From Chloroflexota bacterium (GTDB lineage Bacteria > Chloroflexota > Dehalococcoidia > Lucifugimonadales > UBA3495): DNA of 46,798 nucleotides. Shown here piece by piece: positions 26,105-35,572 of the stretch. The DNA is taken from contig JADFFS010000010.1 in the NCBI GenBank assembly GCA_022568195.1, positions 1 through 46,798 of the forward strand, given 5' to 3'. The stretch's first letter is position 1; every line of letters begins with the position of its first letter. The notes below the pieces were generated by a model. That model did not search any database and was not told where the DNA came from. It saw only the letters and a program-made list of their open reading frames with translations. The position numbers and the translations under genes were made by a program.

Positions 26105-26965
26105 CTAGCCTTCCAGTGCTATCTGTCCGCCTATCAGGTCCAACAGCTCGTTGGTGATGCTTTCTTGGCGCAGCTTGTTCATCACGATGGTTAGGTCGCC
26201 CACCAGTTCGTTGGCGTTGTCGGTGGCGTTGCGCATGGCAACCATCCGGGCCGACTGCTCGCTGGCGATGGATTCCAGAAGGGTGTGATAGACCTCCATC
26301 TCCACAAACCGGGGGAGCAAAGTCTCCAAGACACCCAACGTATCGGGCTCATAAAGGTATCCCACCCGTTCCGTGGCAGTCAACGCCGCCGGCTCCACCG
26401 GCAAAAGCCGCTCCACCACCGGAGTTTGGACCACGGTGGAAACGAATTTAGTGTAAGCAAGGTACACTTCGTCAACTTCGCCATCGGCATAAGCGTCGAT
26501 AACCATGCGGGAGATGGCGGTGGTGTCGGCCAGCACCGGCCGTTCCCCCAAGTCGGTGAACACGGCCCGCACGTCCTGCCGGGAGCGGACCATGAAGTCA
26601 CGGCCTTTGCGCCCAACCACGATGGCGGTCACCGGCACGGGCTGGTCCAGGACGAACTGGCCGACCCGGCGGTTCAAGTTGGAGTGCATGCCCCCGCACA
26701 ACCCCCGGTCGGGGCTGATAACCAGAACGCCCACGCGTTGCACCGGCCTGAACTGGAGGAGCGGGTGCACTCCCGACTCGTCGGAGGGCTGAGCCGCCAA
26801 GTGGGTGATGAGCTCCTGGATTTTCTCAGCGAATGGCCTACCCTGGGTCACTGACATCTGGGCGCGTCGCATTTTAGACGCCGCAACCAGCGACATGGCG
26901 TTGGTGACCTTGCCGGTGTTTTCGACGCTGCGGATGCGGCGCCGCATGTCTCTTACGCTGGGCAT
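26105..26965 (-). CDS. atpG: ATP synthase F1 subunit gamma
   Basis: The 286-residue rotor shaft. The N-terminal helix has RDMRRRIRSVENTGKVTNAM, the Rossmann-like middle includes SPDRGLCGGMHSNLN, and the C-terminal helix ends NELVGDLTIVMNKLRQESIT. The long N- and C-terminal helices form the coiled coil inside the alpha3beta3 ring. AGAGG upstream of the ATG. A 160-base spacer carrying repeats separates it from atpA. Confidence 0.96.
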   Translation of the reverse strand: MPSVRDMRRRIRSVENTGKVTNAMSLVAASKMRRAQMSVTQGRPFAEKIQELITHLAAQPSDESGVHPLLQFRPVQRVGVLVISPDRGLCGGMHSNLNRRVGQFVLDQPVPVTAIVVGRKGRDFMVRSRQDVRAVFTDLGERPVLADTTAISRMVIDAYADGEVDEVYLAYTKFVSTVVQTPVVERLLPVEPAALTATERVGYLYEPDTLGVLETLLPRFVEMEVYHTLLESIASEQSARMVAMRNATDNANELVGDLTIVMNKLRQESITNELLDLIGGQIALEG

Positions 26966-26983
26966 TTGCCTCTTCCGGAGGGT

Positions 26984-27090
26984 TCACCCCCATCCCTTCG
27001 ACCAGCCTCAGGGCAGGCTCTAACCTTCCCCCATCGAGGGGAAAGGGACTGATCCTCTCTCCCTGGACGGGAAAGAGTTAGAGTGGCGGT
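26984..27090. repeat. Dispersed intergenic repeat, copy B, inside the atp operon
   Basis: Shares TCACCCCCATCCCTTCG with 17151. Two small hairpins follow: CCTTCCCC pairs with GGGGAAAGG, and CTCTCTCCC with GGGAAAGAG, each with a small bulge. It fills most of the spacer between atpA and atpG. Because transcription runs through it, the hairpins may affect mRNA processing or partial termination. Confidence 0.6.
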
Positions 27091-27125
27091 GGATTGATAT
27101 TATCCGCAGTCGATCGGCGACGAGC

Positions 27126-28637
27126 CTAATTGCCGACGGTGGCCTTGACGTTGTTGACTGCCTGGGTCAGTTGCTCTTCCACCTCTGGAGTCAGGTCGCC
27201 GGTTTCGGCAATGGTTTGCATGACCTCCGGATGGGTCGACGAAACAAACCGCAGTAACTGGTCCTGGAAGTCGGCGCAGCGTTCCAGGGGTAGATCATCG
27301 ATAATCCCGGCGTTTACCGCGAACAGGATTACGACCTCCTCGGCCAAAGACAGGGGATGGTACTGGGGCTGCTTCAACATCTCGATAGCCACCTGGCCGC
27401 GCGTCAACTGAGCCCGGGTTGCAGCATCTAGGTCGGCGGTGCCAAACTGGGCGAAGGTGGCCAGCTCACGGTACTGGGCTAGGTCCAACCGTAGCCGTCC
27501 CGCCACGCGGCGGATGGCCCGGGTCTGGGCGGCCCCACCCACCCGGGAGACCGACAAGCCCACGTTGACCGCCGGCCTGATGCCAGCGTTGAACAACTCA
27601 GGCTCAAGGTATATCTGGCCGTCGGTGATGGATATAACGTTGGTGGGGATGTAGGCCGATACGTCGCCAGCCTGGGTCTCAATGATGGGTAGCGCGGTCA
27701 TCGACCCGCCGCCTCGTTCTTCGTCCAGGCGGGCGGCCCGCTCCAACAGCCGGCTGTGCAGGTAGAAGATGTCTCCTGGGTAGGCCTCCCGGCCTGCCGG
27801 GCGCCGCAGCAGCAGGGACATTTGGCGGTAGGCCCAGGCGTGCTTGGTCAGATCGTCGTAGACGATCAGCACATCCTTGCCCTGTTCCATGAACTCTTCG
27901 GCCATAGCGCACCCAGCGTAGGGTGCGATGTATTGCATTGGCGCGGGGTCGGATGCCCCGGCGTTGACAATGATGGTATGGCCCATGGCGCCGTTGCTTT
28001 CCAGCGTTGTAACCACCTGGGCCACCTTGCTCTGCTTCTGGCCGATGGCAACGTAGATGCAGATCAAGTCCCCGCCCCGCTGGTTGATAATGGTGTCCAG
28101 AGCGATAGCGGTCTTTCCGGTGGAGCGGTCGCCGATGATCAGTTCGCGCTGGCCCCGGCCAATGGGAATCATGGCGTCGATTGCTTTGATGCCGGTCTGT
28201 ACCGGGGTATCCACCGATTGGCGTACCACCACGTTAGGGGCAACCCGCTCTACCGCCCGGGTGGACTGGGTGTTGACCGGCCCCTTCCCGTCCAGGGGCC
28301 GACCCATGGGGTCGACCACACGGCCGATCAGGGCATCGCCCACGGGGACCTCGATGATTCTGCCGGTGGAGCGGACCCGGTCGCCCTCCTTTATCAAGTT
28401 GGCGTCTCCCAGTATGGCAGCGCCTACCAAGTCGGCCTCCAGGTTCAGGGCCAGCCCAAGGACATCTTTCCCAAAGTCCAACAACTCGTTAGAGCGCACC
28501 CCTTGCAGGCCCTGGATGCTGGCGATGCCGTCTCCGACTTGGACCACGGTGCCAACGTCCACCAGCGTTAGATCACCGGCAAACTCCTCGATTTGCCGTT
28601 TGATCAGCGAAACTATCTCCTGTCCTCTAATGGCCAT
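27126..28637 (-). CDS. atpA: ATP synthase F1 subunit alpha
   Basis: The 503-residue non-catalytic nucleotide-binding subunit. Identified by [32 protein letters not shown], the P-loop [27 protein letters not shown]-like sequence, and SISDGQIYL-type [17 protein letters not shown] with the arginine finger in [14 protein letters not shown]. The P-loop has Ser where most alpha subunits have Gln (GDRQTGKT). Confidence 0.98.
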   Translation of the reverse strand: MAIRGQEIVSLIKRQIEEFAGDLTLVDVGTVVQVGDGIASIQGLQGVRSNELLDFGKDVLGLALNLEADLVGAAILGDANLIKEGDRVRSTGRIIEVPVGDALIGRVVDPMGRPLDGKGPVNTQSTRAVERVAPNVVVRQSVDTPVQTGIKAIDAMIPIGRGQRELIIGDRSTGKTAIALDTIINQRGGDLICIYVAIGQKQSKVAQVVTTLESNGAMGHTIIVNAGASDPAPMQYIAPYAGCAMAEEFMEQGKDVLIVYDDLTKHAWAYRQMSLLLRRPAGREAYPGDIFYLHSRLLERAARLDEERGGGSMTALPIIETQAGDVSAYIPTNVISITDGQIYLEPELFNAGIRPAVNVGLSVSRVGGAAQTRAIRRVAGRLRLDLAQYRELATFAQFGTADLDAATRAQLTRGQVAIEMLKQPQYHPLSLAEEVVILFAVNAGIIDDLPLERCADFQDQLLRFVSSTHPEVMQTIAETGDLTPEVEEQLTQAVNNVKATVGN

Positions 28638-28668
28638 CGATGACTCCCTTTATCTTCGACTCAGGGCC

Positions 28669-29220
28669 TCAAGACCTGGACACTATCACTTCAGAGTGTA
28701 TCTGATTGCGCAGGGCTTCTAGCCTTGAGCGTGTGCTTCCATCAAGCAAGCGGTCTCCAATCTGGATAACGATGCCGCCCATGATAGCCTCGTCTACCTG
28801 AGTGGTGACCACAACCTCTTTGCCGGTCAAGTTAGCGACGAAGCTGGTGACACGGGCGGTCTCCGCATCATCAAGGGGAACGGCTGAGGTAACCTGTATT
28901 CGCTGGCGCCCCCGGTGAATGTCCAGCAGTTCGTTGTAAGAGGAGTGCAACTCGGAGGCCAGGCCCACCAAACCCTTGGTGACCATCAAGTCGATTAAAT
29001 TGCGTACTAAAGGGTGAACATCCGCCAGAACCGCCGCGACGGCGCTGATTTTTTGTTCCAAGGGGACTTCCGCGTGTTCCAAGAAGGCGCGAAACTCGGA
29101 GTCCTGCAGGACTTGGCTGGCCAGGCCAAGGTCGTTCGCCCACTGGTCCACCTGGCCGTTCTCGACGGCCAACTCGAAAATCGCCTGGGCGTATCGTTTG
29201 CCGGAGACGCGACCTGGCAT
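28669..29220 (-). CDS. atpH: ATP synthase F1 subunit delta
   Basis: The 183-residue stator subunit (OSCP family). The N-terminal helical domain begins SGKRYAQAIFELAVENG; the C-terminal segment has VDEAIMGGIVIQIGDRLLDGS, the family signature. It follows atpF by seven bases. Confidence 0.94.
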   Translation of the reverse strand: MPGRVSGKRYAQAIFELAVENGQVDQWANDLGLASQVLQDSEFRAFLEHAEVPLEQKISAVAAVLADVHPLVRNLIDLMVTKGLVGLASELHSSYNELLDIHRGRQRIQVTSAVPLDDAETARVTSFVANLTGKEVVVTTQVDEAIMGGIVIQIGDRLLDGSTRSRLEALRNQIHSEVIVSRS

Positions 29221-29227
29221 CGGCTAC

Positions 29228-29728
29228 CTATGCCCTCCCCAGTCCGACGCCCTCTTCCAACACCTGGGCAATCAGTTCCTGATGAGCCTGGGGGTCCAGC
29301 GACCGGCGAATGACCCGCTCGGCGGCGGTGATGGCCAAATCGCCAAAACTGGACCGCACCTCCTGGATGGCGACGTCTCTCTCCCGTTGAATGTCAGAAC
29401 GAGCCCGCTCAACGAAAGCCTCGGCTTCCTGGCGTGCCCGGTCCATCTCTTCGCCGCGAAACCGGTCGGCAGCCTCGCGGGCTTGGTCCAGCAACCGCTG
29501 GCCCTCGCGCCGGGCTTCGTTGATCTGCTGTTCGATGGCCTCGCGAGAGCTATCCGCCTCCCGGCGGGCTGCGTCGGCTGCTTCCAGGCTCTCCCGGATG
29601 CGATCGGCCCGTTGGTCAATGACGCGCAAAAGGGGCTTGTAAGCAAACAGGAACAGTATTCCCAGCAGGACTCCGAAGTTGACCAGGTAGGCAATTAAGC
29701 TGGGAAGGTTTATCCCTAGCTCCGTCAT
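29228..29728 (-). CDS. atpF: ATP synthase F0 subunit b
   Basis: The 166-residue peripheral stalk. One N-terminal membrane helix (LIAYLVNFGVLLGILFLFAY) is followed by a long charged coiled coil (about residues 35-155) rich in Ala, Glu and Arg. The stop of atpE lies one base before its ATG. Confidence 0.95.
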   Translation of the reverse strand: MTELGINLPSLIAYLVNFGVLLGILFLFAYKPLLRVIDQRADRIRESLEAADAARREADSSREAIEQQINEARREGQRLLDQAREAADRFRGEEMDRARQEAEAFVERARSDIQRERDVAIQEVRSSFGDLAITAAERVIRRSLDPQAHQELIAQVLEEGVGLGRA

Positions 29729-29729
29729 G

Positions 29730-29990
<261 letters not shown>

Positions 29991-30053
29991 TCACCCTCCT
30001 TGAATATTTATTTGGGATATCGTATTTGTGGGCACTGGACGGGGCGGGTCACC

Positions 30054-31064
30054 TCAGTGTTCACCGTGGTGCACCGCCACCGAAAGAAAGACAACGGTCA
30101 GGGCAGCGAATATGACTGCCTGGATGAGACCGACCAAAAGCTCCAGACCGAAAACAAACTCCACCGCGATGAAGGGGACCAGGAAGGTGATCATTACCAC
30201 CAAAATCTCGCCGGCCGTCATGTTGCCAAACAACCGGAAGGTGAAGCTGACTATCCGGACCAACTCGCTGACCAACTCCAAAACCCCAACGAACGCGTCG
30301 ATCAAGCCCATGGGGCGGAGCCGGAAAAGGTTACCCAGGGCAAAAAACTTTTTCAAGTAGCCGAAGCCGTGGGCGCGGAACCCCCAGTATTCCACGAAAA
30401 CGAAGGAGATCAGGGCCAAGGACAAGGGCATGTTCAGGTCGGTGCCAGCCGAACGTAGCAAGTGGGCTTTGATCTCGCCGTCCTGGGTAAATCCCAGAAA
30501 CTGATAGAAAGGGAGCAGGGCCAGCCAGGCATTGAACAAAACGAAGAAGAAGATGGTGGCCACCACCGGAAAGACTTTGCGCGCCATTTCCGGACCCAGG
30601 ACGCTGCTGCAGAACCCCAGAACGCCTTCTAGCAAGGACTCGATAAAGCTCTGATAGCGGCCGGGCACCAGGCTCTTGGTGCGGGCGCCCAACACGAAGA
30701 AGAGGACCAGCACAATGGTGGCGAACCAGGCGGAGAGCAGGGTGTTGGTGACCGCGAACTGGGTTATGCCCAGTGGGAAGGAGTGGGCCTCTGTGCCGTT
30801 CCGTTGACCCTCGCCGCGGGCATCGCCGGGTTTAGCATCAGCGGCGTGGCCCAGATCGGCGGTTAGACCCAGGTGTCGGTCCCGGAGCGAGGCGGGAAAG
30901 ATGGGTTGAGGAGCCAGGTGAATCTCGGGTTCGGAAACGTAGCCATCACCAAGCCCGAACATGGCCGAGCCGATTGCTCCGACGATGAAGCCTGCCAGCA
31001 ACAGGGCCACCAATATAAGGCCGCTAACCAGCAGTAGGCGCTTGGCCAAGGCACCCGATGGCAC
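30054..31064 (-). CDS. atpB: ATP synthase F0 subunit a
   Basis: The 336-residue proton-channel subunit. The essential Arg is in SFTFRLFGNMTAGEIL; the C-terminal helix has GLIQAVIFAALTVVFL. It is longer than usual, with an N-terminal membrane segment and an extracytoplasmic linker (residues about 40-95) before the first conserved helix. The start is GTG at 31064, overlapping the atpZ stop by one base (TAGTG). Confidence 0.95.
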   Translation of the reverse strand: MPSGALAKRLLLVSGLILVALLLAGFIVGAIGSAMFGLGDGYVSEPEIHLAPQPIFPASLRDRHLGLTADLGHAADAKPGDARGEGQRNGTEAHSFPLGITQFAVTNTLLSAWFATIVLVLFFVLGARTKSLVPGRYQSFIESLLEGVLGFCSSVLGPEMARKVFPVVATIFFFVLFNAWLALLPFYQFLGFTQDGEIKAHLLRSAGTDLNMPLSLALISFVFVEYWGFRAHGFGYLKKFFALGNLFRLRPMGLIDAFVGVLELVSELVRIVSFTFRLFGNMTAGEILVVMITFLVPFIAVEFVFGLELLVGLIQAVIFAALTVVFLSVAVHHGEH

Positions 31065-31306
31065 TAAAGCTTCCTCCCCCTACCGTTTGAACCCTCTTGG
31101 TTTGCCCCATACAGGAGGGGTTGAACCATCTTATACATTCCCCAAAAAGCGACTACGCTACCCAGCACTGTGCCCAGCAGAAGAAAAAGTCCTTTCGTCC
31201 CCGCCAGGCCGTCAAGCCACAGCCCACCAACGACGCCTATGACAATGCATAGGGCAACGTACCACCCCAGCCCCGTGAGACGCAACGCCGTACCCCACCG
31301 ATTCAT
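31064..31306 (-). CDS. atpZ: AtpZ/AtpI family protein
   Basis: An 80-residue protein with two membrane helices (YVALCIVIGVVGGLWLDGL and LFLLLGTVLGSVVAFWGMY), the pattern of AtpZ/AtpI proteins that open atp operons and assist c-ring assembly or Mg2+ handling. The start at 31306 (MNRWGTALR) is preferred to an in-frame TTG at 31318. Confidence 0.85.
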   Translation of the reverse strand: MNRWGTALRLTGLGWYVALCIVIGVVGGLWLDGLAGTKGLFLLLGTVLGSVVAFWGMYKMVQPLLYGANQEGSNGRGRKL

Positions 31307-31327
31307 CCCCGCCGCCAAAGCGCGTGA

Positions 31328-31356
31328 ATATTATCAGGATGCATTTCAAAAGTCAA
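31328..31356 (-). promoter_or_regulatory. Probable promoter of the atp operon
   Basis: On the minus strand TTGACT (31356-31351), 17-base spacer, TAATAT (31333-31328); a GATAAT one step upstream (31335-31330) is an alternative -10. The transcript would start about 15 bases before the atpZ ATG. Confidence 0.5.
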
Positions 31357-31455
31357 TCGAGGCCAAGTCAACGAAACCCGCCATCGAAAAACGAGAACCG
31401 CCTCGTAAGTAGCTGCGCCGGGGCCGGTCCGGTTACCCTGAGGTGGTCAAGGTCC

Positions 31456-32007
31456 TTACCTGCTGGGTTGCTGTTTACCGAAGTCTTCCAGGTCCAGCGT
31501 GTCGATGAAGTCGGTGAAGGCGGACATGCGCCGCAACTCTTCTTCTTTGACCTCGGGGGACTGCTCCGAACCCTGCTCCGATCCTTCTACCAAGGGCTTG
31601 CCATCCTTGTCCAGCAGGATGCCCGCTTTATCCAACACCTCTTCCTCGACGTAAATGGGCACCTGGGCCCGGACCGCCAAGGCCACGGCGTCGCTGGGGC
31701 GGCAATCTATCTCTTGGGACGTGCCATTGGTCTCGATGGTGATCTTGGCGTAGAACGTGTCGTTACGCAATTCGCTGACCAGGATGTGCTTAACCGACCC
31801 GCCCAGGGTGTCGATAACGGTGCACAGCAGGTCATGGGTCAAGGGACGGGGCACGCTCAGATCCTGGAGCTTCACCGCGATCGCATCCGCTTCCGCAGGC
31901 CCGATCCAGATGGGAAGGTAACGATCGGAATCCTTTTCTTTGAGGATCACGACCCGCTGGTAGTTCATCGGGCTGACTCGTATGCTATCTATGGTCATCT
32001 CGAGCAT
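31456..32007 (-). CDS. Bifunctional nuclease family protein (DUF151)
   Basis: A 183-residue member of the DUF151/BFN family. Core motifs are RVVILKEKDSDRYLPIWIGP, EADAIAVKLQ, RPLTHDLLCTVIDTLGG, and DCRPSDAVALAVRAQVPIYV. A plant homologue has DNase/RNase activity; the bacterial role is not settled. The last 40 residues are a charged, probably flexible tail. A strong promoter lies upstream. Confidence 0.88.
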   Translation of the reverse strand: MLEMTIDSIRVSPMNYQRVVILKEKDSDRYLPIWIGPAEADAIAVKLQDLSVPRPLTHDLLCTVIDTLGGSVKHILVSELRNDTFYAKITIETNGTSQEIDCRPSDAVALAVRAQVPIYVEEEVLDKAGILLDKDGKPLVEGSEQGSEQSPEVKEEELRRMSAFTDFIDTLDLEDFGKQQPSR

Positions 32008-32043
32008 TCGATTGCCTCCGTATATGTCCCTGTGCCCATAAAA

Positions 32044-32073
32044 ATTGTATGCTCAAGGCAAATTCAATGTCAA
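32044..32073 (-). promoter_or_regulatory. Strong sigma70-type promoter of the DUF151 gene
   Basis: On the minus strand TTGACA (32073-32068), 18-base spacer, TACAAT (32049-32044). The transcript would begin about 30 bases before the ATG at 32007. Confidence 0.65.
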
Positions 32074-32334
32074 CCCAAACCGGCGTCAATTGAACCCGTT
32101 TGACCTTGGGAAAGCCAGGGCATAACCCTTCAGCCTTCTGCGGCATCTTACTAGTTGACGAATGGCTTGCTTCTGTGACGCGGTCCTTATCCCCTGCCTA
32201 CCCGACGGTGATGAGGCGGCGCCAATCCGTGGTAGTAGTACAGGTGCTATTACCGTACTCGCAAATGGCGCAAATGTATAATGGTACCTGAGGGTACGGG
32301 CCTGAAGTCGTATCCGGTTCCCTGGAGGTGCTCA
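32074..32334. other. Spacer between the divergent DUF151 and Lon-like genes
   Basis: No gene seen. A perfect -10 hexamer TATAAT at 32277-32282, 53 bases before the Lon-like GTG, probably belongs to that gene, but no clear -35 lies 16-18 bases upstream. Confidence 0.4.
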
Positions 32335-34791
32335 GTGGTGGATTTAGATATGTACCGGGTCCCCTGGGAGAAGACCCGCTGGACCTGCGACGACGGGACG
32401 TTCAGCTTCCAATGCACGGACGAACTGGCCCCCTTAGACCGCTTTATCGGCCAGGACCGGGCTTTGGAGGCCATACGCTTTGGACTGGAGGTGGACAAAC
32501 CGGGGTACAACCTGTTCGTCACCGGATTGACCGGGACTGGGAAGACCAGCGCCATCAAGACCCTGCTCCAAACGGTGATCGACGAACTGGCGCAAAAGGA
32601 AAAGAACAAGCCGGTCAGCGATTGGTGCTACGCTTACAATTTCGACGACCCCGACCGCCCTCGTGCCGTGGAGGTTCCCGCGGGAGATGGGAAGCCACTG
32701 CGCTCCAGAATCAAATATATCCTCGGTCTGTTGCGGGAGGAGGTGCCCAAGGTCTTTAAAAGCGAGGACTACGAGAGTCAACGCCGGGCGTTGGAAGAGG
32801 AAGGGCGCCAATCTACCCAGCAAATGATGTCCGAGTTGGAAAAGGCAGCCCGAGACCTGAATTTCGCGGTCCAGGTAGGTCAAATGGGTGTGACCCTGTT
32901 CCCTCTCTTAGAGAACCGCCCAATGACTCCTGAAGAGTACCAGGCCCTGCCCGTGGAGCAGCGGAAGGAGATCGACGACACTCGAAGCCATTTGATGCAG
33001 CACACCCAAGACGCGATGGTGAACATCCGGGAAGCAGAGAAGGATTCGGCGGAAAAAATCATCGCATTGGAGCGCTCGGCAGCCGACCAGAGAGTTTCCG
33101 ATATATTCGGGCGGACGATGCACGAGTATGATGACGCGCCGGAAATACATAGATTCCTGAACCAATTAATTGGCTACGTCTTGGACAACCTGCACCTGTT
33201 CAAGGAATCGGACAACGCGGAACCACAACGCGCCTTCTCTTCCGGTCCTCCCACCGGCACCGCCGGTATCGCCAATAATCCGTTTCTTCCCTTCGAAATC
33301 AACGTGCTGGTGGACAATAGCGATGTCGACCGGGTCCCGATCATCGTGGAACCCAACCCCAACTGGGGAAACCTCTTTGGGCGCATAGAGCGGCGGGCAA
33401 CCATGGGCACCTACTTCAGCGACCACGCGATGCTGAAGCCCGGGTCCATGCATCAAGCCAACGGAGGGTACCTGGTGCTTAACGCACGGGACGTCTTGAT
33501 GTATCCAACGGTGTGGGAAGGCCTGAAGAGAGTGATCCGCAACCGGGAAATCCGCCTGGAAGACCCCAATGAGCAGTCCGGGTTTTTCGTGCCCCAGGGC
33601 TTGCGCCCGGAGCCCATTCCTCTGAACGTCAAGGTAATCGTGACGGGGGACGAGGCCACCTACCGGCTGCTCAATTCCGCGGACAACGAAGACTTTGGGG
33701 ATCTTTTCAAGGTCAAGGCCGAGTTCGATAGCCAGGTGGAGCTAACCCCAGACAACGTGCAAGCCTACTGCGCCTTTATATGCCGCACCTGCGATGAGGA
33801 AGGCTTACGTCCCTTCGACGGGAATGGGGCCGCTCGCGTGGTTGAATTCGCCGCCCGCATGGTGGCCGACCAGAACAAGCTCTCCACCCGGTTCGGCCAG
33901 ATAAAGGACCTGCTAATCGAAGCCGACTACTGGGCCGAGCAAGAATCCAGCAGCTTGGTGCAGGATGAGCACGTTCGCCAGGCCGTGGACCACAAGGTCC
34001 ACCGGCTCAACCTGGTAGAGGAGCGGATGCGCGAAATGGTCTCGGAAGGGACTCTGCTGCTGGAGGTTAGTGGTTCGGTGGTGGGCCAGGTAAACGGCCT
34101 GGCAGTCTACGATTTGGGCGACTTTAGTTTTGGCCGGCCCGCGCGCATTACCGCCCAGACCTTTGCCGGCCGGGAAGGGCTCATCAACATTGAGCGGGAA
34201 GCATCCCTCAGCGGGCGCACCCACGACAAAGGGGTTTTGATCCTTGCCGGCTACCTGGGCGCCCGCTTCGGCCAGGAACGGCCCCTGACTTTATCGGCCA
34301 GCTTGTGTTTCGAGCAGTCTTACGAAGGAGTGGACGGGGATAGCGCGTCGTCCACCGAGCTATACGCCGTGCTCTCCAGCCTTTCCGGCCTGCCTCTGAA
34401 GCAGGGGATAGCCGTCACCGGTTCGGTTAACCAGATGGGAGAGGTTCAGCCCATAGGCGGCGTCAACCAGAAAATCGAGGGGATGTTCGACGTTTGCCGC
34501 CTGTCGGGGTTGACCGGCGACCAGGGAGTGATGATCCCTCACCAGAATTTACGTAACCTGATGCTCCGGCCAGACGTGGTGCAAGCGGTTAAAGACGGTC
34601 AGTTTCACATTTACTCGGTCAAGACTATTGACGAGGGACTGGAGATCCTGACCGGGCGGCCCGCGGGAGAGCGCAACGCCGAAGGCAGCTATCCGGAAGG
34701 CACCGTCAACTACTTGGTGGAAAAGAGGTTGTGGGAGCTCCACAATTCCATGCGCGGCTACTACGAGGGGTTGGTGAGTGCGGCGAACTAG
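32335..34791 (+). CDS. Lon-like AAA+ ATP-dependent protease (S16)
   Basis: An 818-residue protease combining an AAA+ module with a C-terminal Lon proteolytic domain, of the LonB/AAA_32 type rather than classical LonA (no N-terminal substrate domain). Walker A is GLTGTGKTSAIKTL near residue 62. A helical insertion at about 150-290 separates it from the rest of the ATPase core. The catalytic dyad is Ser in GDSASSTEL near 669 and Lys in GGVNQKIEG near 712. GTG at 32335 is chosen as start because GGAGG lies six bases upstream; an in-frame ATG at 32281 falls on the -10 region. No membrane segment is evident. Confidence 0.9.
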   Translation: MVDLDMYRVPWEKTRWTCDDGTFSFQCTDELAPLDRFIGQDRALEAIRFGLEVDKPGYNLFVTGLTGTGKTSAIKTLLQTVIDELAQKEKNKPVSDWCYAYNFDDPDRPRAVEVPAGDGKPLRSRIKYILGLLREEVPKVFKSEDYESQRRALEEEGRQSTQQMMSELEKAARDLNFAVQVGQMGVTLFPLLENRPMTPEEYQALPVEQRKEIDDTRSHLMQHTQDAMVNIREAEKDSAEKIIALERSAADQRVSDIFGRTMHEYDDAPEIHRFLNQLIGYVLDNLHLFKESDNAEPQRAFSSGPPTGTAGIANNPFLPFEINVLVDNSDVDRVPIIVEPNPNWGNLFGRIERRATMGTYFSDHAMLKPGSMHQANGGYLVLNARDVLMYPTVWEGLKRVIRNREIRLEDPNEQSGFFVPQGLRPEPIPLNVKVIVTGDEATYRLLNSADNEDFGDLFKVKAEFDSQVELTPDNVQAYCAFICRTCDEEGLRPFDGNGAARVVEFAARMVADQNKLSTRFGQIKDLLIEADYWAEQESSSLVQDEHVRQAVDHKVHRLNLVEERMREMVSEGTLLLEVSGSVVGQVNGLAVYDLGDFSFGRPARITAQTFAGREGLINIEREASLSGRTHDKGVLILAGYLGARFGQERPLTLSASLCFEQSYEGVDGDSASSTELYAVLSSLSGLPLKQGIAVTGSVNQMGEVQPIGGVNQKIEGMFDVCRLSGLTGDQGVMIPHQNLRNLMLRPDVVQAVKDGQFHIYSVKTIDEGLEILTGRPAGERNAEGSYPEGTVNYLVEKRLWELHNSMRGYYEGLVSAAN

Positions 34792-34803
34792 GGTCTAGCA
34801 AAC

Positions 34804-34836
34804 GCGCCCGCCGGGAGCCGATCTCCCGCCGGGCGC
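34804..34836 (+). terminator. Strong GC hairpin after the Lon-like gene
   Basis: GCGCCCGCCGGGAG (34804-34817) pairs with CTCCCGCCGGGCGC (34823-34836) over 14 positions with one mismatch and a 5-base loop. No T-run follows, so termination is plausible but not certain. Confidence 0.5.
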
Positions 34837-34837
34837 A

Positions 34838-35035
34838 AGTAATCGTGCAGTGGGGACGGGCCCGGCGCACTCCCGGCCTGAATGCCGATACCGGCCCGGC
34901 CAACGCTTATCGGGCCAAATATTTCCGGGGGTAACAGCCGTTATGGGAGCCTGCCATCGGACTTGAACGAGCCCAACCTTCGGATATTGCCCTCTCTAGG
35001 ATGTCTCACCCCAGTGAAGGTGTTGGACTAAGAGT
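34838..35035. other. GC-rich spacer without an identified gene
   Basis: About 200 bases between the convergent Lon-like and coiled-coil genes. It holds several self-complementary GC stretches around 34860-34920 and a sequence on the minus strand near 34960 that resembles a tRNA T-loop but has no matching stem. A structured RNA is possible; none of the common ones (tmRNA, SRP, RNase P) is recognised. Confidence 0.3.
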
Positions 35036-35551
35036 TTAGTCGTCGCCCCGGCGGACGCTACCGTTAACGGCAGCGGTCTCTTGGCTCAACATATCGATGC
35101 CCTTGCGGACAGAGCCACTAATTTCATGGAGCTGACGCTCCAAGGCCCTAAGGCTGCGCAAGGCGTAGGCATCGGCATCGGTCCGGCGGGACCTGGACTC
35201 GTTCTCCGACTGCTGAAGCATCCGGTTGACCCGCTCCTCGGCGTCGGCGATCGCCTGATCGGCCCGTTTCTGGGCCAGTTCGGTGATCTCGTTCTGGTCC
35301 AACCGCTCCCGGTAGTCGTCCTCGGCCTTGGCTTTGGTTCGCCGGGCGTCAACCGCCGCTTGATTCAGGATATGGTCCTTCTGGGAAAGGACCTCATCAG
35401 CGGCTTTCACCTCTTGAGGGATGGCCAGCCGCAACTGGTCAACCAGCTCCATGATTTTCTTTTTGTCGACCAGTACATTGCCGCTCACCGGCACGGCCTT
35501 GCTGGTATCGAACAGGGTCTCCAAACGATCGATAACATTTATGATATCTAT
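35036..35551 (-). CDS. Coiled-coil protein next to coaD, probable AUA start
   Basis: A protein of about 171 residues, almost all helical and charged (EVKAADEVLSQKDHILNQAA; RRTKAKAEDDYRERLDQNEI). It resembles the uncharacterised stalk-like proteins found beside coaD in Chloroflexi and Firmicutes; a DivIVA- or ATP-synthase-b-like scaffold is only a guess. No ATG, GTG or TTG is available at the expected N-terminus. The strong AGGAGG sits about five bases before ATA at 35551, giving [M]DIINVIDRLETLF, the form I expect for the family. The first conventional start, TTG at 35524, has no ribosome binding site. Confidence 0.7.
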   Translation of the reverse strand: MDIINVIDRLETLFDTSKAVPVSGNVLVDKKKIMELVDQLRLAIPQEVKAADEVLSQKDHILNQAAVDARRTKAKAEDDYRERLDQNEITELAQKRADQAIADAEERVNRMLQQSENESRSRRTDADAYALRSLRALERQLHEISGSVRKGIDMLSQETAAVNGSVRRGDD

Positions 35552-35572
35552 GGTGTCCTCCTTATCCGGTCA

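Noticed and set aside
34940-34990. tRNA or tmRNA end on the minus strand (GTTCAAGTC-like T-loop)
   Set aside because: The five-base T-stem does not pair, and no acceptor, D or anticodon arms can be built around it.
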